Assembly: GCF_048548695.1 (NCBI RefSeq)
Contig: NZ_JBLYIF010000012.1
Strand: one strand, 5' to 3'
Source: Neptuniibacter sp048548695
GTDB lineage: Bacteria; Pseudomonadota; Gammaproteobacteria; Pseudomonadales; Balneatricaceae
Length of the DNA stretch: 64,000 nt
Positions 61,208 through 64,000 of the stretch are shown piece after piece; the stretch's first letter is position 1, and the number at the start of each line of letters is the position of its first letter. Made by a program: the position numbers and the translations under genes. The notes under the pieces were generated by a model. That model saw only the letters and a program-made list of their open reading frames with translations, ran no database searches and was not told the DNA's origin.

Positions 61208-61699
61208 TCAGGCGTCCGCCAACTCCAACTTCTCAGCAGAGACTAAGATACCGTTATTATCGGCGTAAACGAATTCGCCCGGACGGAATGTCACACCACC
61301 GAACGTCAGCTCAACGTTTAGGTCACCCAAGCCCCGCTTATCGGTTTTCATTGGGTGTGCACCCAGCGCTTGCACGCCGATATCAAGATCACTGATGGCA
61401 TTCACATCACGAATGCAACCATAAATAATAATGCCTTCCCAGCCATTCTTGGTCGCTTTTTCAGCCAACAAATCCCCCAGCATGGCTCGACGCATAGAGC
61501 CACCGCCGTCAACGACCAGTACCTTGCCCTGACCCGGCAGTGCAACCTGTTCACGCACCAATGAGTTATCTTCAAACGCTTTCAGGGTCACGATCTCACC
61601 GCCAAACCGCTCACGACCGCCAAAATTTCCAAACATTGGCTCAACAACGCGTACCTGTTCTGGGAACTGATCACACAGTTCCGGCAATAGATCTTCCAC
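61208..61699 (-). CDS. rraA: ribonuclease E inhibitor-type protein RraA
   Basis: RraA binds and inhibits RNase E. The 163 aa protein has the family sequence V-V-D-G-G-G-S-M-R-R-A-M-L-G-D and the trimer-forming core. Some homologues instead act as oxaloacetate decarboxylases or aldolases, so the RNA-decay role is by orthology. The start is a GTG with AGGAG six bases upstream. It follows ydiJ by 57 bp on the same strand. Confidence 0.9.
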   Translation of the reverse strand: MEDLLPELCDQFPEQVRVVEPMFGNFGGRERFGGEIVTLKAFEDNSLVREQVALPGQGKVLVVDGGGSMRRAMLGDLLAEKATKNGWEGIIIYGCIRDVNAISDLDIGVQALGAHPMKTDKRGLGDLNVELTFGGVTFRPGEFVYADNNGILVSAEKLELADA

Positions 61700-61756
61700 T
61701 TTTATCTCCTTAAAGGCTGAGCAAACACCCTGATCCAGGGGTTCATAGATTAAATA

Positions 61757-64000
61757 TTATCCGTTAAGTGTTTTACTGTGACGCAGTTGCGCCAGCAATG
61801 CCTGCAATGGATGCGGAATCTGCTGTTGATCCAGACGCTTGACCTGACTACGGCAGGAGTACCCGGTTGCAACCAACTGCGGACGGACCGCGGCATCGCT
61901 CACCAGTGGACCCCAGCTCAAATCATAGATCCGGCGGGATGTTTCAAGGTTCGCCGTTTCATGACCGTAGGTACCAGACATACCGCAGCACCCTACCGCC
62001 TCCACACTCAGGTTCAGACCGGCAGCTTCAAACACCTGTTGCCACTGCCGGATAGACGCAGCCGCCGTGGTTTTCTCGGTGCAGTGCGCCAGCAATTTGA
62101 AATCACTCGCAGCAGAGGCTGAAGCCTGACTGAAACCCGACAAGCGATCCAAATGTTGTATCAGCCACTCCTGTAGGAGCTGGACCGCAGGCAAGCCATC
62201 TTCCGCTACAGTGGTCGCATACTCCTGACGGTAAGTCAGGGTCATTGACGGGTCAATGCCCACCAGGGGGATGCCACTGCCTTCAAGTTTTTTCAACAAC
62301 GCGGCATTACTGTTTGCCGCCCGGTTAAAGGCTGCCATAAAGCCATGCACATGCAGAGGTTTGCCATTCGGTTTGAAAGGCGCGACCAACACATGGAAAC
62401 CCAGACCGGTGAGCAAGTCAGCCAGGTCCAGCACCAGCTGAGTTTCAAAATAACTGGTGAACGCATCCTGGACTAAAATCACCCCGTTTTCGCGCTCAAC
62501 TTCGGTCAGCTGTTTCATCACTGCCGGCGTAGCAAAATCGATCCCCCGCGCCCGTAAACCGGAGACCAGGGTATTGCGACAGATTAACGGGCTATCGACC
62601 ATGCCAACCTGACGTTTAAATACACCTTTCAGCAACGGCTGACTCATCAGCCAATTATAAGGGGCGGGAAACCGCGCCATAACAGGAATCATGTATTCCA
62701 GGCTGCCCACCAAATAATCCTTGGCCGGACGCAGGTAACGACTGTAATACAGTTCCAGAAAACGGGAGCGGAAATCCGGCACATTGACTTTAATCGGACA
62801 TTGACCGGCACAGGATTTACACGCCAGACATGCCATCATCGATTCATGTACTTCATGGGAAAAGTCATATTCACCCTGGCGTTTTTTCAGGGTGTTTTTA
62901 ATCCGTTGTGGCAGGCGGCTCAAACCAAAACCACGCTTGGCACGCTCACTTTCCAGTGCCAGATTACTGCCCTTCTGCTCCATCAGGCGTAGCCATTCAC
63001 GGATCAGGGATGAACGCCCCTTGGGGGAGTTAATACGCTGACGGGTGCCCTTCCAGGATGGGCACATGGCATCATTGGGGTCATAGTTGAAACAGGCACC
63101 ATTACCATTACAGAACATTGCCGAATCATAGGTGTTACGTGTGTCAACATTGATCTGGCGATCATACTGGCCACGGGTTGCCACCTGGTCAATCTTAAGC
63201 AGCTCGGCACCTTCAATGGCCGGCGCAGCAATCTTACCCGGGTTAAACTGGTTACGTGGGTCAAAGGCCGCCTTGACGCGTTGCAACTCTGGATAGAGTT
63301 CGCCAAAAAACTCAGGTGCATATTCTGATCGCACCCCTTTGCCGTGTTCGCCCCACAGCAGGCCATGATATTTCTGCGTCAGGGCAACCACCTGATCCGT
63401 TATCTCTCGAATCAAATGTTCCTGGGCTTTATCTTTCATATCAATTGCCGGGCGTACATGCAGCACACCAGCATCGACATGGCCAAACATGCCATAGGCC
63501 AGATTGCGGTCATCCAGAACCTTGCGAAACTCCATAATAAAGTCTGCCAGGTGCTCAGGCGGGACCGCTGTATCCTCGACAAATGGAATCGGCCGCTCTT
63601 CACCCTTAGCGTTACCCAGCAGGCCAACCGCTTTTTTACGCATGGTCCAGACTTTATTAATCTCTGCCGCACCATATACGACCGAATAGCCAAAACTTTT
63701 GCCAACCTCACCGGCGACCGATTGCAAATGCTGCGCCAGACGCTCAACCCGCTGGCGTAGTGCCTCGGGATCATCATCGGTATATTCCACCAGGTTGATG
63801 CCCTGGATTTCGGGCTCATCCGCTTGTTGTGGGAAGTATTGGCTAACGGTTTCCCAGACAATATCGCCCATCGCCAAATTCAGGACCTTGGAGTCGATGG
63901 TTTCGATGGAGGTAGGCTGCCAACTCATCAAATCCTTGGCATCACGCAGGGAAGCCTCAAAGCTGTCGTACTTAATATTGACCAGTGCGGCATGCTTCGG
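61757..64000 (-). CDS. ydiJ: D-2-hydroxyglutarate dehydrogenase YdiJ (5' end outside window)
   Basis: The frame stays open to the right edge, so the N-terminus is missing. The 748 residues present hold the C-terminal part of the FAD-linked oxidase domain (G-M-F-G-H-V-D-A-G and F-N-P-G-K), a cysteine-rich Fe-S motif C-L-A-C-K-S-C-A-G-Q-C-P and a C-terminal CCG domain with G-C-C-G-M. Together these mark the roughly 1000 aa YdiJ type, which oxidises D-2-hydroxyglutarate. About 250 residues are off-window. Confidence 0.9.
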   Translation of the reverse strand, partial: PKHAALVNIKYDSFEASLRDAKDLMSWQPTSIETIDSKVLNLAMGDIVWETVSQYFPQQADEPEIQGINLVEYTDDDPEALRQRVERLAQHLQSVAGEVGKSFGYSVVYGAAEINKVWTMRKKAVGLLGNAKGEERPIPFVEDTAVPPEHLADFIMEFRKVLDDRNLAYGMFGHVDAGVLHVRPAIDMKDKAQEHLIREITDQVVALTQKYHGLLWGEHGKGVRSEYAPEFFGELYPELQRVKAAFDPRNQFNPGKIAAPAIEGAELLKIDQVATRGQYDRQINVDTRNTYDSAMFCNGNGACFNYDPNDAMCPSWKGTRQRINSPKGRSSLIREWLRLMEQKGSNLALESERAKRGFGLSRLPQRIKNTLKKRQGEYDFSHEVHESMMACLACKSCAGQCPIKVNVPDFRSRFLELYYSRYLRPAKDYLVGSLEYMIPVMARFPAPYNWLMSQPLLKGVFKRQVGMVDSPLICRNTLVSGLRARGIDFATPAVMKQLTEVERENGVILVQDAFTSYFETQLVLDLADLLTGLGFHVLVAPFKPNGKPLHVHGFMAAFNRAANSNAALLKKLEGSGIPLVGIDPSMTLTYRQEYATTVAEDGLPAVQLLQEWLIQHLDRLSGFSQASASAASDFKLLAHCTEKTTAAASIRQWQQVFEAAGLNLSVEAVGCCGMSGTYGHETANLETSRRIYDLSWGPLVSDAAVRPQLVATGYSCRSQVKRLDQQQIPHPLQALLAQLRHSKTLNG

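Noticed and set aside
1..64000. Prophage, CRISPR array, restriction-modification or other defence island
   Set aside because: No integrase, phage structural, Cas, methylase or repeat-spacer pattern is seen; nearly all genes are conserved housekeeping genes.

Overview
The window is chromosomal, mostly housekeeping DNA from a Gram-negative gammaproteobacterium. It has a Tol-Pal operon, BamC, BepA, PpiD and two bacterial lipoproteins. Gene order in several blocks is Pseudomonas/Oceanospirillum-like (aspS-yebC-ruv-tol-pal-cpoB-queC, lon-hupB-ppiD, dapA-bamC). The phasin, ThrH, NsrR and YdiJ genes fit a marine Oceanospirillales-type bacterium; the genus is inference only. I see no prophage, CRISPR array, secretion island or defence island.

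Layout. 1-5.7 kb: the first codons of a gene leaving the left edge, an alpha/beta hydrolase, pabB, a small membrane protein, a PAS-GGDEF diguanylate cyclase and thrH. 5.8-11.8 kb: panD, a structured intergenic region, metH, a DUF4197 protein and a YajL-like protein. 11.8-15.7 kb: an acidic secreted beta-helix protein, a DUF389 membrane protein, a lone RaiA/HPF-type ribosome hibernation factor and a DMT permease. 15.8-22.7 kb: an M16C peptidase, a phasin with a strong promoter and two PhaR-type operators, a UbiF-like hydroxylase, dbpA and a small membrane protein. 22.8-28.6 kb: ppiD, tRNA-Asp, hupB, lon (with a sigma-32-type promoter) and nfuA. 28.7-35.5 kb: a MATE transporter, a CPA2 antiporter, TrpD2, rlmD-rluA and a 2-hydroxyacid dehydrogenase. 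35.6-43.3 kb: two tiny unlisted-size genes (a ribbon-helix-helix protein and a Lys-rich peptide), bamC-dapA, a PrxQ peroxiredoxin, an AI-2E family permease, tusA, bepA, nadA and tRNA-Lys. 43.3-55.2 kb (all minus strand): aspS, yebC, ruvC, a TRIC/UPF0126 gene, ruvA, ruvB, a DksA/TraR-like gene, tolQRAB, pal, cpoB and queC. 55.3-64 kb: a HIT protein, a FemAB/GNAT-like protein, two small genes, hisI, an HAD-sppA-GST operon, nsrR, rraA and the 3' two-thirds of ydiJ.

The most notable non-genic features are two copies of an IS5-type miniature element (MITE), each with imperfect terminal inverted repeats and a 4-bp YTAR target duplication. One copy sits exactly in the overlapping stop codons of two convergent genes and has lost an internal 130 bp between GCAGAG repeats. 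The other sits beside ruvB, close to where ybgC normally lies. Other regulatory signals worth attention are the PhaR-type sites at the phasin gene, the sigma-32 promoter of lon, a 13-bp inverted repeat straddling the hupB promoter, a GntR-like operator pair near the left edge, and an NsrR half-operator upstream of nsrR. I did not find a convincing new multigene system; the least understood items are the microproteins, the acidic beta-helix protein and the structured region upstream of metH.
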